64,000 nt of DNA from Rhodospirillaceae bacterium (GCA_947476695.1 CANJRD010000010.1:62001-126000); one strand, 5' to 3'; shown: positions 9,053 through 18,537, counted from the first letter of the stretch. Program-made: numbers and translations. Notes: generated by a model from the letters alone, not told the origin.

Positions 9053-10597
9053 TCAGATCGGCAATTCGGTGCGCTTGCCGCTGCGGTACCACAGCCAGAC
9101 TTGCAAACGCGTCACCATCACCGCCGAGAAGATCGAGGTAAGAATGCCGATGCTCAAGGTCACCGCGAACCCACGTACCGGACCCGCTCCCAGAAGGAAC
9201 AGCAGCACCGACGCGATCAGGTTGGTGAGGTTTGAATCGATAATGGTCGCATAGGCGTGGCTGAAGCCGGAGTTGATCGCGTTCAGCATGGTCTTGCCGG
9301 ACGCCAACTCCTCGCGCATGCGCTCATAGATCAGCACGTTGGCGTCGACGGCCATGCCAAGCGACAGCACGCAACCCGCGATGCCCGGCAGCGTCAGCGT
9401 CCCGCCGAGGATGCTGAGCGTCGCGAACAGCGTTCCCATGTGGAAGATCTGCCCCACCACGGCGAACGCGCCGAAGGAGTGGTAGGCGACAAGCATGAAC
9501 ACGATGACGAGCAACGCGCCGAGGATCGCCGCCGAAGCGCCTTCCCTGATGGAGTCCGCGCCAAGGCCCGGACCCACGGTGCGTTCCTCGATCACCACGA
9601 GCGGCGCGGGCAGCGCGCCGGCCCGCAGCAGCAGCGCCAGGTCCTTGGCACTTTCGACGGTGAAGCCACCTTCAATGAAACCACTCCCGCTAGGGATCGC
9701 TCCGTTGATACGGGGGTTGGTGATCACTTTGTTATCGAGCACGACGGCCAGATTGTTGCCGACGTTGTTGGTCGTGACCTGCGCAAAGCGACGTCCGCCA
9801 GCCGTGTCGAAGCGGAAGTTCACCACCGGACGTCCCTCCTGGAACGCCGGCTGCGCATCCACCAGACGCTCGCCGCTGACTTCGATGCGACGCCGCACGA
9901 CAACGTTGCCGCCGCCTTCGCGCGGCAACAACATCGTACCCGGCGGCAGATCGCGCGGGTCGGTCGATGTCGCATTGGGTTCCTCAAGGTGGAAATTCAG
10001 TTTCGCCGTTTGCCCGATCAGGGCCTTGATGCGATCAGGGTTATCGACGCCCGGTAGTTCGACGATGATGCGGTCGGCACCCTGGCGCTGGATCGAGGGT
10101 TCGCTGGTGCCGAATTCGTCGATACGGCGGCGCACGATCTCGAGCGACTGACCAACCGCCGCGAGTTGACGCTCGCGCTTGACATTTTCCGGCACGGTAA
10201 CCTTCAGACGGTCGTCACCCTGTTGCTCGATCTGCATGCCTGGAACGCTCTTGTTAATCTCAGAGCGCGCCGCGCCAAGATCGGCGGCGTCATTCAGGGT
10301 GATGAACACAGAGCCGTCCGCGTTGCGTAGATTGCGCGTGCGGATTTTCTGATCGCGCAGACCGACGCGGATGGACTCTTCGAGGTCCGTCAGTTGTTCT
10401 TTCACGACCGCGCTCGTGTCGACCTCGAGCAGCAGGCGGGACCCGCCGCGCAGGTCGAGACCCAGCTGCATCGGACGCCACCACGAAGGCCCCTTCGCCA
10501 CGACGTCAGCCGGCAACACATTGGGGAGACAGAAGAACAGCGTCATCAAGCCGACCATAATGACCAGGGCGATCTTGATGGGTGTGAAATGAAGCAT
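9053..10597 (-). CDS. secD: Protein translocase subunit SecD
   Basis: This 514-residue protein is a normal-length SecD. It has an N-terminal helix (residues ~8-28), the motif LGLDLRGGSRLLLEVD, a large periplasmic P1 region, a head with RRIEVSGERLVDAQPAF and five C-terminal helices. The core GMAVDANVLIYERMREEL carries the conserved Asp needed for proton movement. It works with SecF in late steps of secretion. It lies between yajC (74 bases upstream) and secF on the minus strand, the usual alphaproteobacterial order. Confidence 0.97.
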   Translation of the reverse strand: MLHFTPIKIALVIMVGLMTLFFCLPNVLPADVVAKGPSWWRPMQLGLDLRGGSRLLLEVDTSAVVKEQLTDLEESIRVGLRDQKIRTRNLRNADGSVFITLNDAADLGAARSEINKSVPGMQIEQQGDDRLKVTVPENVKRERQLAAVGQSLEIVRRRIDEFGTSEPSIQRQGADRIIVELPGVDNPDRIKALIGQTAKLNFHLEEPNATSTDPRDLPPGTMLLPREGGGNVVVRRRIEVSGERLVDAQPAFQEGRPVVNFRFDTAGGRRFAQVTTNNVGNNLAVVLDNKVITNPRINGAIPSGSGFIEGGFTVESAKDLALLLRAGALPAPLVVIEERTVGPGLGADSIREGASAAILGALLVIVFMLVAYHSFGAFAVVGQIFHMGTLFATLSILGGTLTLPGIAGCVLSLGMAVDANVLIYERMREELASGKTMLNAINSGFSHAYATIIDSNLTNLIASVLLFLLGAGPVRGFAVTLSIGILTSIFSAVMVTRLQVWLWYRSGKRTELPI

Positions 10598-10671
10598 CAG
10601 ACGCCGCTCCTTTGCGGCCGAGACGTGAGGAACGGCTTAAGGGGCGACGGCGCCGCCCCGTTGTCCGTGCG

Positions 10672-11025
10672 TCAGGTCTTCGGTTCCTCAGCGGCCTTGG
10701 CCGCGACGGGTTCGGTTTTGGTCAGGACGGAGGCGATCATGTCGCGCATGACTTTCACGCGGACGCCATCGGCGATCTCGACTTGGATTTCACGCTCATC
10801 CGGCTTCACGGAAACGACGGTGCCGACGATGCCGCCATTCGTGACGATACGGTCGCCGCGACGCAGGGCGTCGAGCATCGCCTTGTGTTCCTTCACCCGC
10901 TTCTGCTGCGGACGGATCATCAGGAAGTAGAAAACGACGAAGATCAGAACCAGCGGGATAAAGCTGGTGATCGTGCTGGCCGGATCGCCGGCAGCGGCCT
11001 GGGCATAGGCCGGAGAAATCAACAT
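10672..11025 (-). CDS. yajC: Preprotein translocase subunit YajC
   Basis: YajC is the small accessory subunit of the SecDF complex. The start MLISPAYAQ at 11023-11025 gives 117 residues. The single membrane helix ITSFIPLVLIFVVFYFLMI is followed by the family signature RPQQKRVKEHKAMLDALRRGDRIVTNGGIVGTV and a basic/acidic cytoplasmic SH3-like tail. Longer in-frame starts to 11130 would put non-conserved residues before the family N-terminus. First gene of the yajC-secD-secF run; its promoter is in the 190-base divergent gap shared with the DUF815 gene. Confidence 0.96.
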   Translation of the reverse strand: MLISPAYAQAAAGDPASTITSFIPLVLIFVVFYFLMIRPQQKRVKEHKAMLDALRRGDRIVTNGGIVGTVVSVKPDEREIQVEIADGVRVKVMRDMIASVLTKTEPVAAKAAEEPKT

Positions 11026-11215
11026 CCGAAGGGTGTCCTTCCGAGGCCGCGCGAGCGACAAACCGCCGCGGGCGAATAGGAAACAGGGCTCCAACGGGAG
11101 CCCTGGCGATAGCCGACGGACTATACCCACAAGCCCCGATCTTGCAAATGGTATCGGCCCCGGTTCACGAGAGGGTGTTTCCCGAAGGATTGCAAACTGT
11201 TAGCCTGCTGTCCGC

Positions 11216-12145
11216 ATGGCCAAAAAACGCCCCACCACACGCCCGAAAAGCCGCCCCAAACGGGTTGCCAAACGTAACCCCGGCAAGACGTCGGCCGAGA
11301 CCGTCCTGGAACGGATCGCTGCGGCCCTGGAACGCCTGGCACCGCCGGCGACCTCGGCCGCCTCCCTGGCCGACGGCGACGCCTTCGTGTGGCAGGCCGA
11401 GGCCGGTGCGCTGCAGGCCGTGCCACACGTCAACCGGATGCCCCTCGCCCTGCTCAAAGGCCTGGATAGGCAGACCGAGCTGCTGCTGGCCAACACCCGC
11501 CATCATGCCGAGGGCCTTCCGGCGAACAACGCCCTGTTGTGGGGCGCGCGCGGGACCGGGAAGAGTTCGTTGGTGAAGGCGGTCCATGCCGCCGTGAATG
11601 CCGAGCGGAATGCCTCCCGGGCACTCGCCCTGGTCGAGATCCATCGCGAGGACATCCCCAGCCTGCCGCGCCTGCTGGGCGTCATCCGCAACAGCGCCCG
11701 CCGTTGCGTGCTGTTTTGCGACGACCTGACGTTCGAGGGCGAGGACCAGGGTTACAAAGCGCTGAAGGCCGTGCTGGAAGGCGGGCTCGAAGGCCGGCCG
11801 CAGAACGTGGTGTTCTACGCCACCTCGAACCGCCGCCACATGATGGCGCGCGAGATGATCGACAACGAACGCTCGACGGCCATCCACGCCAGCGAGGCGG
11901 TCGAGGAGAAAGTCTCGCTGTCGGATCGCTTTGGTCTCTGGCTCGGATTCCACAACCTCGACCAGGAAACGTACTTCGCCATCGTCGAGGGCTACGCGGC
12001 GGCGTTCAAGCTGCCGATCGCCCAGGAGGACCTGCGCGCCAAGGCCATCGAATGGTCGATGACCCGCGGCGCGCGCTCGGGCCGCGTGGCGTGGCAGTTC
12101 ATCCAGCAGCTGGCCGGCGATCTGGGTGTGACGATTTCGGCGTAG
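11216..12145 (+). CDS. DUF815 family AAA+ ATPase
   Basis: The 309-residue protein begins with a very basic tail (MAKKRPTTRPKSRPKRVAKR). A coil and then an AAA+ core of the DUF815 family follow: Walker A GARGTGKSS (~residues 107-115), Walker B RCVLFCDDLTFE, sensor VVFYATSNRRHMM and a sensor-2-like RSGRVAWQFIQQ near the end. LSLSDRFGLW-like text (VEEKVSLSDRFGLWLGFHNLDQETY) is diagnostic. The family is widespread beside secDF in alphaproteobacteria. Its substrate is not known; a chaperone or nucleic-acid role of the basic tail is only a guess. It diverges from yajC. Confidence 0.9.
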   Translation: MAKKRPTTRPKSRPKRVAKRNPGKTSAETVLERIAAALERLAPPATSAASLADGDAFVWQAEAGALQAVPHVNRMPLALLKGLDRQTELLLANTRHHAEGLPANNALLWGARGTGKSSLVKAVHAAVNAERNASRALALVEIHREDIPSLPRLLGVIRNSARRCVLFCDDLTFEGEDQGYKALKAVLEGGLEGRPQNVVFYATSNRRHMMAREMIDNERSTAIHASEAVEEKVSLSDRFGLWLGFHNLDQETYFAIVEGYAAAFKLPIAQEDLRAKAIEWSMTRGARSGRVAWQFIQQLAGDLGVTISA

Positions 12146-12170
12146 ATCACCGCCGTCGCCGTCATCACCG

Positions 12171-12213
12171 CTGGACCCCGGAACGCGCCGCCGCGCGGCT
12201 TGTCCGGGGTGAC
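12171..12213. repeat. Possible REP-like palindrome in a convergent gap
   Basis: Between the convergent DUF815 and cytochrome genes lies GGACCCCGG..(GC-rich centre GCGCCGCCGCGCGGC)..CCGGGGTGAC. The outer arms CCCCGG/CCGGGG pair and the centre is itself nearly self-complementary. The wording CCCCGGA...TCCGGGGTGAC is like short palindromes dispersed between genes in many alphaproteobacteria. It could also act as a two-way terminator. No second copy was found in this window. Confidence 0.45.
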
Positions 12214-12222
12214 AATCGAGAA

Positions 12223-12597
12223 CTACTTCGTCGGCTTCGTCGGCGTCAGGTTCTTCAGGATCGCGATGCTGTCGGGCGACGGCGCTTTCGGGATCGACGA
12301 CAGATAAGCGTGGATGTCCGCAAGATCGCCGTCCGTCAGGACCGCCGGCGAATAAGCCGGCATGCGGAAGCTGGTGGTGTTGCGCACGAAGTTGCTCAGC
12401 GCTTCCTCAGGCAACGGATTAGGCGCGAGCGTCGCACCACCTCCGCCGCCCTGCCCTTGCGTGCCATGACACTCGAAGCAGCCGACACGCAGATAGGTGG
12501 CCTTGCCGCGCGCGACAGATGGTGCGCGATCCGCGGCCGAGGCCGCGGTGGTCACAACGAGTGCCGCCGCCGCGACGATGTAAGCAATACGGTACAT
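12223..12597 (-). CDS. Small exported c-type cytochrome
   Basis: The ATG at 12595-12597 has GGGGGAAAG upstream and gives 124 residues. A Sec signal peptide (MYRIAYIVAAAALVVTTAASA) precedes one heme site CFECH near residue 40. A Met-rich segment FRMPAYSPAVLTDGDLADIHAYLSSIP follows, in which the Met before Pro is the likely sixth ligand. It lies 73 bases downstream of the Tat-signal TPP enzyme on the same strand, so the pair is probably co-transcribed and the cytochrome may take electrons from it. Longer upstream starts would spoil the signal peptide. Confidence 0.9.
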   Translation of the reverse strand: MYRIAYIVAAAALVVTTAASAADRAPSVARGKATYLRVGCFECHGTQGQGGGGGATLAPNPLPEEALSNFVRNTTSFRMPAYSPAVLTDGDLADIHAYLSSIPKAPSPDSIAILKNLTPTKPTK

Positions 12598-12670
12598 TGA
12601 TCTTTCCCCCGCTTTAGTTAAGACGCCTCGCGTTATCTGAAAACCGGTTCCCACTTTTCAGCGCGACGCG

Positions 12671-14617
12671 CTAGCGCATCTGCGTGACGACATCGACCAA
12701 CGCCGGCAGTCCTTTGCGGACGACGGCGACCGCGCGCTGCAGCGCGGGCCCCAGCTTCGCCGGATCGGCGATCGGTCCTTCGGCATACACACCGAACGAC
12801 TGCGCGAGCTTGGCGAAATCGATGGGCGGATCGTTGATCTCCGTGCCGATCTTCGTGCGGTCGACGCCACGGCCGCGCTTGGTGGCCGCGTGCTGCACCC
12901 ACATCGTCTCCTGGGCGTAAGCGCGGTTGTTATGCATGACCGTCAGCAGCGGAATGCGGTGATGCGCCGCCGTCCACAACGCGCCGGGCGCGTACATGAA
13001 ATCGCCGTCGCATTGCAGGTTCACCGAGATACGACCCGTGCCCTTGTTGGCAAGCGCCGCGCCCACCGCCGCCGGCAGACCGTAACCGACGCCGCCGCCA
13101 CCCGAGACGCCGAGGTACTGGTGATGATGCTCGAAGTGCCACAGACGATGCGGCCAGTTCCCCATGAAGCTCTCGGAGGAGCCGACCGAGACCAAGGCCC
13201 AGTCGTCGTTCTTGATCTGCTCATAGAGTTCCATGCACATGCGCCCGGTGCTGATCGGGCTCGCATCCCATCCGAGCGTCACGGCTTGGCGCGAGGCTTC
13301 GTAAGCCGCCGCATGCGCTTTCCTGAAACCGTCCGCGCGCGCCGCAATGACGTTCTTGCGATCCGCCGTCAGCGCCGACTTCACCGATTCAATCAGCAGC
13401 GGCAGCGTCGCCTCGCCGTCGCCGACGATCATCATGTCGACGCCCGGATAGCGCTGGAACGACTGGTAGTTCGCTTTCGCGAGCAGATCGTTGGCGCTGA
13501 TGCCGATGATCTTCGCACCGGCTTTGGTTTTGGGCAGGCCGGCTTCGTGCTCGACGAACGTATTGACCGCGCCCCAGAGGTCGGTGAGTTCGAGCCCCAG
13601 CACCACGTCGGCGCCGCGGATCAGCTTCTGACCGTCGGCGCCCTGATTGAGGTAGTGCGTGTTCGGGAAATTCTGGCGGTCGCCCTGGTCGATCACCGGC
13701 GCGTTGAGCAACTCGGCCAACTCAACCAGCAACTTCATGCCCGCCGGCGTGCGCGCGAGATGGCCCGCCATGATCACCGGGCTGTTCGCCGCGACCAGCA
13801 GTCGGGCGACTTCACGCACCGATGCCAAATCGCCCGCCGGAGGGCTGATCGGGGTGATCTTGGGGATCTTCAGCTTTTCACGTTCGTGCAGCGGTTCGGA
13901 CTGCAGTACGAAGTCAGTCGAGATACACACCGGCGACATCGGCGGCGTCATCGCCATCTGATGCCCGCGCACCAGCGACTCTGCGAAATGCTGCAGCGTG
14001 ATTGGTTGATCGTCCCACTTCGTGAAGTCGCGCACGAAGGCGGCCGGGTCCTGCGCCGCATGCCGCCATTCGGTCGCATTCCCCCGTGTGGTCGCGTCGA
14101 TCTGATTGCCGAGGAAGGCGATCACGGGAACGCGGTCGCAGTACGCGTTGTAGATGGCCATGGCCGCATGCTGCGTGCCGACCGTCGCGTGGCAGAAAAT
14201 CGCCGCCGCCTTGCCGGATGCCTTGGCATAGCCATGCGCCATGCCGACCGAGGATTCCTCGTGCATGCAGGTGATGAACTCAGGCGCCTGATTGTTGGCG
14301 TAGTTCACGACCGATTCCTGCAACGGCGCGAAACTCTGCGCGGTGTTGGAGAACACGTAGTCGATCCCCACGGCCTTCATGACGTCGACCATGAAATCCG
14401 AACCGCAGCTCGGCGCGAGGCCGGGCTCGGTCGGAACCGGCTTGCTGGTTTCGGCCGTGCGTTGCGCGGCCGTTGGCGAGGCAGCCTTCTGCGCGGCGGG
14501 CGCCGGCTGAGCTTGCGCGACTTGCGGCAATACCGCCGCCGCCGTGCCGGCGCCGGCAACAGCCACGCCTTTCAGAAATCGGCGACGATTGACGTCGGTG
14601 TCTTCGGCGCGTGCCAT
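12671..14617 (-). CDS. Thiamine-diphosphate-dependent enzyme (acetolactate-synthase family) with Tat signal
   Basis: This 648-residue protein has the three-domain layout of acetolactate synthase/pyruvate oxidase enzymes. The N-terminal domain has the catalytic Glu in CMHEESSVGMAHGYAKASGKAA. The central domain is Rossmann-like (SPVIMAGHLARTPAGMKLLVELAELLNAPVIDQGDRQNFP). The C-terminal domain has the ThDP/Mg motif CDGDFMYAPGALWTAAHHRIPLLTVMHNN. It begins with a twin-arginine signal (VNRRRFLKGVAVAGAGTAAAVLPQVAQA), most unusual for this mainly cytoplasmic family. GGGAGG precedes the ATG by six bases. A cytochrome c gene follows. The substrate is unknown; a periplasmic 2-oxoacid or sulfo-acid lyase or oxidase is possible. 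Confidence 0.88.
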   Translation of the reverse strand: MARAEDTDVNRRRFLKGVAVAGAGTAAAVLPQVAQAQPAPAAQKAASPTAAQRTAETSKPVPTEPGLAPSCGSDFMVDVMKAVGIDYVFSNTAQSFAPLQESVVNYANNQAPEFITCMHEESSVGMAHGYAKASGKAAAIFCHATVGTQHAAMAIYNAYCDRVPVIAFLGNQIDATTRGNATEWRHAAQDPAAFVRDFTKWDDQPITLQHFAESLVRGHQMAMTPPMSPVCISTDFVLQSEPLHEREKLKIPKITPISPPAGDLASVREVARLLVAANSPVIMAGHLARTPAGMKLLVELAELLNAPVIDQGDRQNFPNTHYLNQGADGQKLIRGADVVLGLELTDLWGAVNTFVEHEAGLPKTKAGAKIIGISANDLLAKANYQSFQRYPGVDMMIVGDGEATLPLLIESVKSALTADRKNVIAARADGFRKAHAAAYEASRQAVTLGWDASPISTGRMCMELYEQIKNDDWALVSVGSSESFMGNWPHRLWHFEHHHQYLGVSGGGGVGYGLPAAVGAALANKGTGRISVNLQCDGDFMYAPGALWTAAHHRIPLLTVMHNNRAYAQETMWVQHAATKRGRGVDRTKIGTEINDPPIDFAKLAQSFGVYAEGPIADPAKLGPALQRAVAVVRKGLPALVDVVTQMR

Positions 14618-14704
14618 GATTGCCTCCCCGCAACAATAAGGTGGGGATCATAGCCGGACCCAGGGCGGCGTGAAATATCTCCCGAAGGCCCGCTCGCCGC
14701 AGGG

Positions 14705-15727
14705 CTATCGCTGCAGGAACGGCTGCGGATCGACCGCCTGAGTTCCGCGACGCACCTCAAAGTGGAGCTGCGGCGCATTCACGTTGCCGGTCTTGCCGAC
14801 AGTCGCGACCACTTGCCCCTGGCGCACTTGATCGCCCTTGGCCACCAGCACCTTGTCCGCGTGGGCGTAGGCTGTCGTGAGGCCATTGTCGTGCTTGATC
14901 AGCAGCAGATTGCCGAAGCCCTTCAGCTCACTCCCCGCGTACACAACTGTCCCAGGGCCAGCCGCGCGAACCTGTGCACCTTGGGGTGCCGCGATGTTGA
15001 TGCCGTCGTTGTGAAGTCCCTCGCCTGCCGGGCCGAAGCCGGAGATCAGGCGGCCCTGCACCGGCCACACGAACTTGCTGGAAGCAGCGTCAGCTGCGGC
15101 GCCGGCCGATGGCTGTATTACCGGTGGTAACGCGGCCGTCTGCTGCGGCGGCGCAGCAACAACCGGCGGCAGCGCATCCGTCGGGGTCGGCGGCACAGTG
15201 GCCGGCGGCGGCACCGGCGCACCCATTGATGCACCCTGCGGAACCCGCGTGATCGTACTGGTCGGCGCAGCACGCGGCGGCGGCGGTTCGAGCGGATCGG
15301 CGCCCGCAACGGTGAATGGATCGGGGATCCAGACCGACTGACCTTCGCGCAGCGTATACGGCGCGGGCAGATCATTGGCCTCAACGATCAGGGACTGGGG
15401 CACGCCGTATTTCGTCGCCAGCATACCGACCGTCTCGCCGCCGACCACACGATGGGTACGGATCGGATCGAGGATCAGCGTCTGGCCGGTACGCAACGCA
15501 TAAGGCGGCTGCAGGCTATTGCGTGCGGCGATCACACGTACGGGGACGTCATAGCGGCGAGAGATCGTGTAGAGAGAGTCCTCCGCACCGACGACGATGG
15601 TGCGGCTGCGGTCGCTGTCCCACAGGAACCCGCCCTTGTAGTCCGGCGGCGGATTGAAATCCGGCGCGCAGGCCGAAAGGGCAAAGCTGGCGGCAAGCGC
15701 CACAGCGGTCGCGAAACGAAGCGTCAT
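14705..15727 (-). CDS. nlpD: NlpD-like lipoprotein: two LysM domains and a degenerate LytM domain
   Basis: The 340-residue protein starts with a lipoprotein signal (ALSACAPD). Two LysM peptidoglycan-binding modules follow at residues ~40-85 and ~92-137, then a Pro-rich linker (~145-210) and an M23/LytM domain (~225-338). The zinc ligands of active M23 peptidases appear substituted: HxGIDI is NDGINI and PHLHFE is PQLHFE. As in E. coli NlpD it should therefore not cut peptidoglycan itself but activate an amidase. Its place after surE and pcm matches the surE-pcm-nlpD order of many proteobacteria. It overlaps pcm by four bases (ATGA). Confidence 0.9.
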   Translation of the reverse strand: MTLRFATAVALAASFALSACAPDFNPPPDYKGGFLWDSDRSRTIVVGAEDSLYTISRRYDVPVRVIAARNSLQPPYALRTGQTLILDPIRTHRVVGGETVGMLATKYGVPQSLIVEANDLPAPYTLREGQSVWIPDPFTVAGADPLEPPPPRAAPTSTITRVPQGASMGAPVPPPATVPPTPTDALPPVVAAPPQQTAALPPVIQPSAGAAADAASSKFVWPVQGRLISGFGPAGEGLHNDGINIAAPQGAQVRAAGPGTVVYAGSELKGFGNLLLIKHDNGLTTAYAHADKVLVAKGDQVRQGQVVATVGKTGNVNAPQLHFEVRRGTQAVDPQPFLQR

Positions 15728-16392
15728 GTTTGTTTTCTCTCCGGCCCTTTGTCCTTCGGCACGCCTTCCACCAGCGGCACGAACCGCACCGGGAAGAGGC
15801 GTTCGCTTTTGAACTGGGTGCCTTCCTTACGCACGCGGATCACCTCTTGATGCAGGCCGGCTGCGTCGCCGACCGGCAGCACCATGATCCCGCCCTCGTC
15901 GGACAACTGCGCCACCAGATCGGGCGGCACGAGCCGCGCGGCGGCGGTCACCAGGATGCGGTCGAACGGCGCTTGCGCCGGCCAACCCTTGTAACCGTCG
16001 CCGCAAAGTGTGGTGAGATTATGGAGGTTGAGCGCGGCGAAGCGCTTTTCAGCTGTCGTGAGCAGATCGCGATGCCGCTCCACCGTGTAAACGCGCCGCA
16101 CCAACCTGGACAGGATCGATGCCTGGTATCCGGAGCCGGTTCCCACCTCGAGCACCTTGTGCCGATCCGTCAGTTCCAAAGCTTGCGTCATCAGCCCGAC
16201 GATGAACGGTTGGCTGATGGTCTGACCGCAGTGAATCGGCAATGCCTGGTTGGCGTAAGCTTGATCGAGGAACGCTTCCTCGACGAACACCTCGCGCGGG
16301 ATCTTCTCAATCGCCGCAAGTACCCGGGTATCCGTCACGCCTGCGTTGCGCAGGTCCATGATCAGCCGGATCTTGCGGCTATCCGTCGTCAT
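15724..16392 (-). CDS. pcm: Protein-L-isoaspartate O-methyltransferase
   Basis: Pcm methylates isoaspartyl residues in damaged proteins with S-adenosylmethionine, starting their repair. The 222-residue sequence has ALPIHCGQTISQPFIVGLMTQAL, the substrate motif of the family, then the AdoMet site VLEVGTGSGYQASIL and ILVTAAARLVPPDLVAQLSDEGGIMVLPVG. Length is normal. Start and stop overlap surE and nlpD by four bases each, so the three are translationally coupled. A divergent paralogue lies at 45564-46211. Confidence 0.96.
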   Translation of the reverse strand: MTTDSRKIRLIMDLRNAGVTDTRVLAAIEKIPREVFVEEAFLDQAYANQALPIHCGQTISQPFIVGLMTQALELTDRHKVLEVGTGSGYQASILSRLVRRVYTVERHRDLLTTAEKRFAALNLHNLTTLCGDGYKGWPAQAPFDRILVTAAARLVPPDLVAQLSDEGGIMVLPVGDAAGLHQEVIRVRKEGTQFKSERLFPVRFVPLVEGVPKDKGPERKQT

Positions 16393-17183
16393 GAGCGGAA
16401 GAGGTCTTTGAGACTGTCCATGGTCGGCCTGTGCGTCATGTCGACGCTGAGCGGCGTCACGGCGATATAACCGTCGCGGACGGCCTTAAGGTCCGTGCCT
16501 TCGGCGCTGACATCGGCGTTACGCTGCGTGCCGATCCACAAATACGCCCGCCCGCGCGGGTCGGCGCGCATGACCAGATCGTCGCCAATCTTGTGCTTGC
16601 CCTGGCTTGCCGCGGCGATACCGGCAACGTCTTCCGGCGCGCGCTCCGGGAAATTGATGTTGACCAGGACGTTGGTCGGCCAGCCCATCGCGCAAACCTT
16701 GCGGATAAGCTCCGGCCCGTAACGCTCGGCGGTCTCCCAGGCGAATTCGCGGCCTTCGCTATAGACCTGCGACAAGGCGATGGCCGGCACGCCCAGCAGC
16801 GCGCCTTCGAGTGCCGCGGCAACCGTGCCGGAATAGTGCACGTCCTCGCCCAGGTTCGCGCCCATGTTGATGCCCGACAGCACCAGATCGGGCGGGTGAT
16901 CTTTCATGAGGTGATTGATCGCCACCATCACGCAGTCGGTCGGGGTGCCGGAGATCGTGTAGCGGTTCTCGCCGAGCTTCACCGGGCGCAGCGGTGAATG
17001 CAGCGTCAGCGAATGCCCTGTCCCGCTCTGCTCGGTCGCGGGCGCGACCACCCAGACATCGGACGACAGACTGCGCGCGATCCGCTCCAACACCGCGAGA
17101 CCGGCGGCATGAATGCCGTCGTCGTTCGAGAGCAGAATGCGGCTGCGCGACAGGTCCGGAAGTGCGCGCGAGCGGACGTTCAT
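16389..17183 (-). CDS. surE: 5'/3'-nucleotidase SurE
   Basis: SurE removes phosphate from nucleoside monophosphates and helps stationary-phase survival. The ATG at 17181-17183, which overlaps the serS stop as ATGA, gives 264 residues. The metal site is [14 protein letters not shown] with the second signature [25 protein letters not shown]. The [10 protein letters not shown] segment is also typical. An open frame runs upstream to 18083 but it is the shadow of serS. It sits between serS and pcm in the conserved cluster. Confidence 0.96.
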   Translation of the reverse strand: MNVRSRALPDLSRSRILLSNDDGIHAAGLAVLERIARSLSSDVWVVAPATEQSGTGHSLTLHSPLRPVKLGENRYTISGTPTDCVMVAINHLMKDHPPDLVLSGINMGANLGEDVHYSGTVAAALEGALLGVPAIALSQVYSEGREFAWETAERYGPELIRKVCAMGWPTNVLVNINFPERAPEDVAGIAAASQGKHKIGDDLVMRADPRGRAYLWIGTQRNADVSAEGTDLKAVRDGYIAVTPLSVDMTHRPTMDSLKDLFRS

Positions 17184-18457
17184 GACGCCGTGATGCGGTC
17201 TTTGCCGCCCATGTAACGCTGCAGAACCGTCGGGATGCGAACGCTGCCGTCGGCCTCCTGATAGTTCTCCAGGATCGCCACCAGCGTGCGGCCAACCGCG
17301 AGGCCGGAGCCGTTCAGCGTATGCACGAAGCGCGTGCCTTTGGTTTCGCCGACCGGACGATAGCGCGCGTTCATGCGCCGTGCCTGGAAGTCGCCGGCGT
17401 TGGAGCAGCTGGAAATCTCGCGATACGTCTCCTGGCTCGGCAGCCAGACTTCGAGATCGTAGGTGCGCATCATGCCGAAACCCATGTCGCCGGCGCAGAG
17501 CGCGAGCGCGCGATACGGCAATTCCAGACGTTGCAGAATCTTCTCCGCGCAGTGCGTCATGCGCTGATGCTCGGCCTCGGACTCTTCCGGCGCACAGATG
17601 CTGACGAGTTCCACTTTCTCGAACTGGTGATTGCGGATCATGCCTTTGGTATCGCGCCCGGCGGACCCCGCTTCCGAACGGAAGCAGGGCGTGAAGGCCG
17701 TCACGCGCATCGGCAGTTCCGCGCCATCCACGATGCGCTCGGCGACCAGATTGGTCAGCGGCACTTCGGACGTCGGGATCAACCACGCGTCGACGTTGGT
17801 GCGATAAAGGTCCTCGGCGAACTTCGGCAGCTGACCGGTCCCGATCAGCGCAGTGTCTTTCACCAGCAGCGGCGGATTGACCTCGGTGTAACCGTTCTCG
17901 TCCGTATGCGTGTCCAACATGAACTGCGCGATGGCGCGTTCGAGACGCGCGAGCGCCCCCTTCAGGATGACAAAGCGCGCGCCCGACATGACGGCCGCCT
18001 GGTCGAAATCCATCAGCTTGAGCGCCGCGCCGATATCGGCATGGTCCTTCACCGCGAAATCGAACTTCCGCGGCGTGCCCCACTTGTGCAGTTCGACGTT
18101 GCCCGTCTCGTCCGCGCCTTCCGGTACGTCGGCATGCAGCACGTTCGGGATGGTCAGGAGGACGCCACGGACTTTCTCCGCCTGCTCCTTCTCCTGCGCT
18201 TCGAGGGCCGTCATGCGGTCCTTGATCTGCGCGACCTCGGCCATCAACGGCGCGGCATCGCCGCCCTTGGCTTTCACGCCGCCGATCTGCTTCGAGACAT
18301 CGTTGCGACGGCTTTGCAGCGACTGCAACTCGGTGATCGTGGCGCGATGCGCCGTGTCGAGTTCAATCACATGTGCCGAAACGGCCGCAGCCCCGCGCCG
18401 CTTGAGAGCGGCATCGAGGTGCGCCGGATTTTCGCGAATCCATTTGAGGTCGAGCAT
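17180..18457 (-). CDS. serS: Seryl-tRNA synthetase
   Basis: This class II synthetase charges tRNA-Ser. The 425-residue protein has the long N-terminal coiled-coil arm (residues ~25-105), motif 2 as [29 protein letters not shown] and motif 3 as [20 protein letters not shown]. The substrate loop [12 protein letters not shown] is intact. It follows tatC after 80 bases that hold a palindrome, and overlaps surE by four bases. Confidence 0.98.
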   Translation of the reverse strand: MLDLKWIRENPAHLDAALKRRGAAAVSAHVIELDTAHRATITELQSLQSRRNDVSKQIGGVKAKGGDAAPLMAEVAQIKDRMTALEAQEKEQAEKVRGVLLTIPNVLHADVPEGADETGNVELHKWGTPRKFDFAVKDHADIGAALKLMDFDQAAVMSGARFVILKGALARLERAIAQFMLDTHTDENGYTEVNPPLLVKDTALIGTGQLPKFAEDLYRTNVDAWLIPTSEVPLTNLVAERIVDGAELPMRVTAFTPCFRSEAGSAGRDTKGMIRNHQFEKVELVSICAPEESEAEHQRMTHCAEKILQRLELPYRALALCAGDMGFGMMRTYDLEVWLPSQETYREISSCSNAGDFQARRMNARYRPVGETKGTRFVHTLNGSGLAVGRTLVAILENYQEADGSVRIPTVLQRYMGGKDRITAS

Positions 18458-18488
18458 GGCTAAACGTCCGTAGGATTTTGCCTAGGTC

Positions 18489-18511
18489 ATACTCGGGCTG
18501 GCCCCGAGTAT
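18489..18511. repeat. Short REP-like palindrome between tatC and serS
   Basis: ATACTCGGG and CCCGAGTAT form a perfect nine-base-pair stem around a five-base loop. The wording is like common alphaproteobacterial intergenic palindromes. It lies in the 80-base gap between the tatC stop and the serS start, where a folded message could adjust the tatC-serS ratio. No T-run follows in either direction, so it is a poor terminator. Confidence 0.6.
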
Positions 18512-18537
18512 CCAGGATTTCCGAACCGGAGGGGTCC

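Noticed and set aside
17184-18083. Long open frame upstream of surE on the minus strand
   Set aside because: It is the out-of-frame shadow of serS; the protein is Arg/Gly-rich without a fold, while serS is a clear full-length family member.
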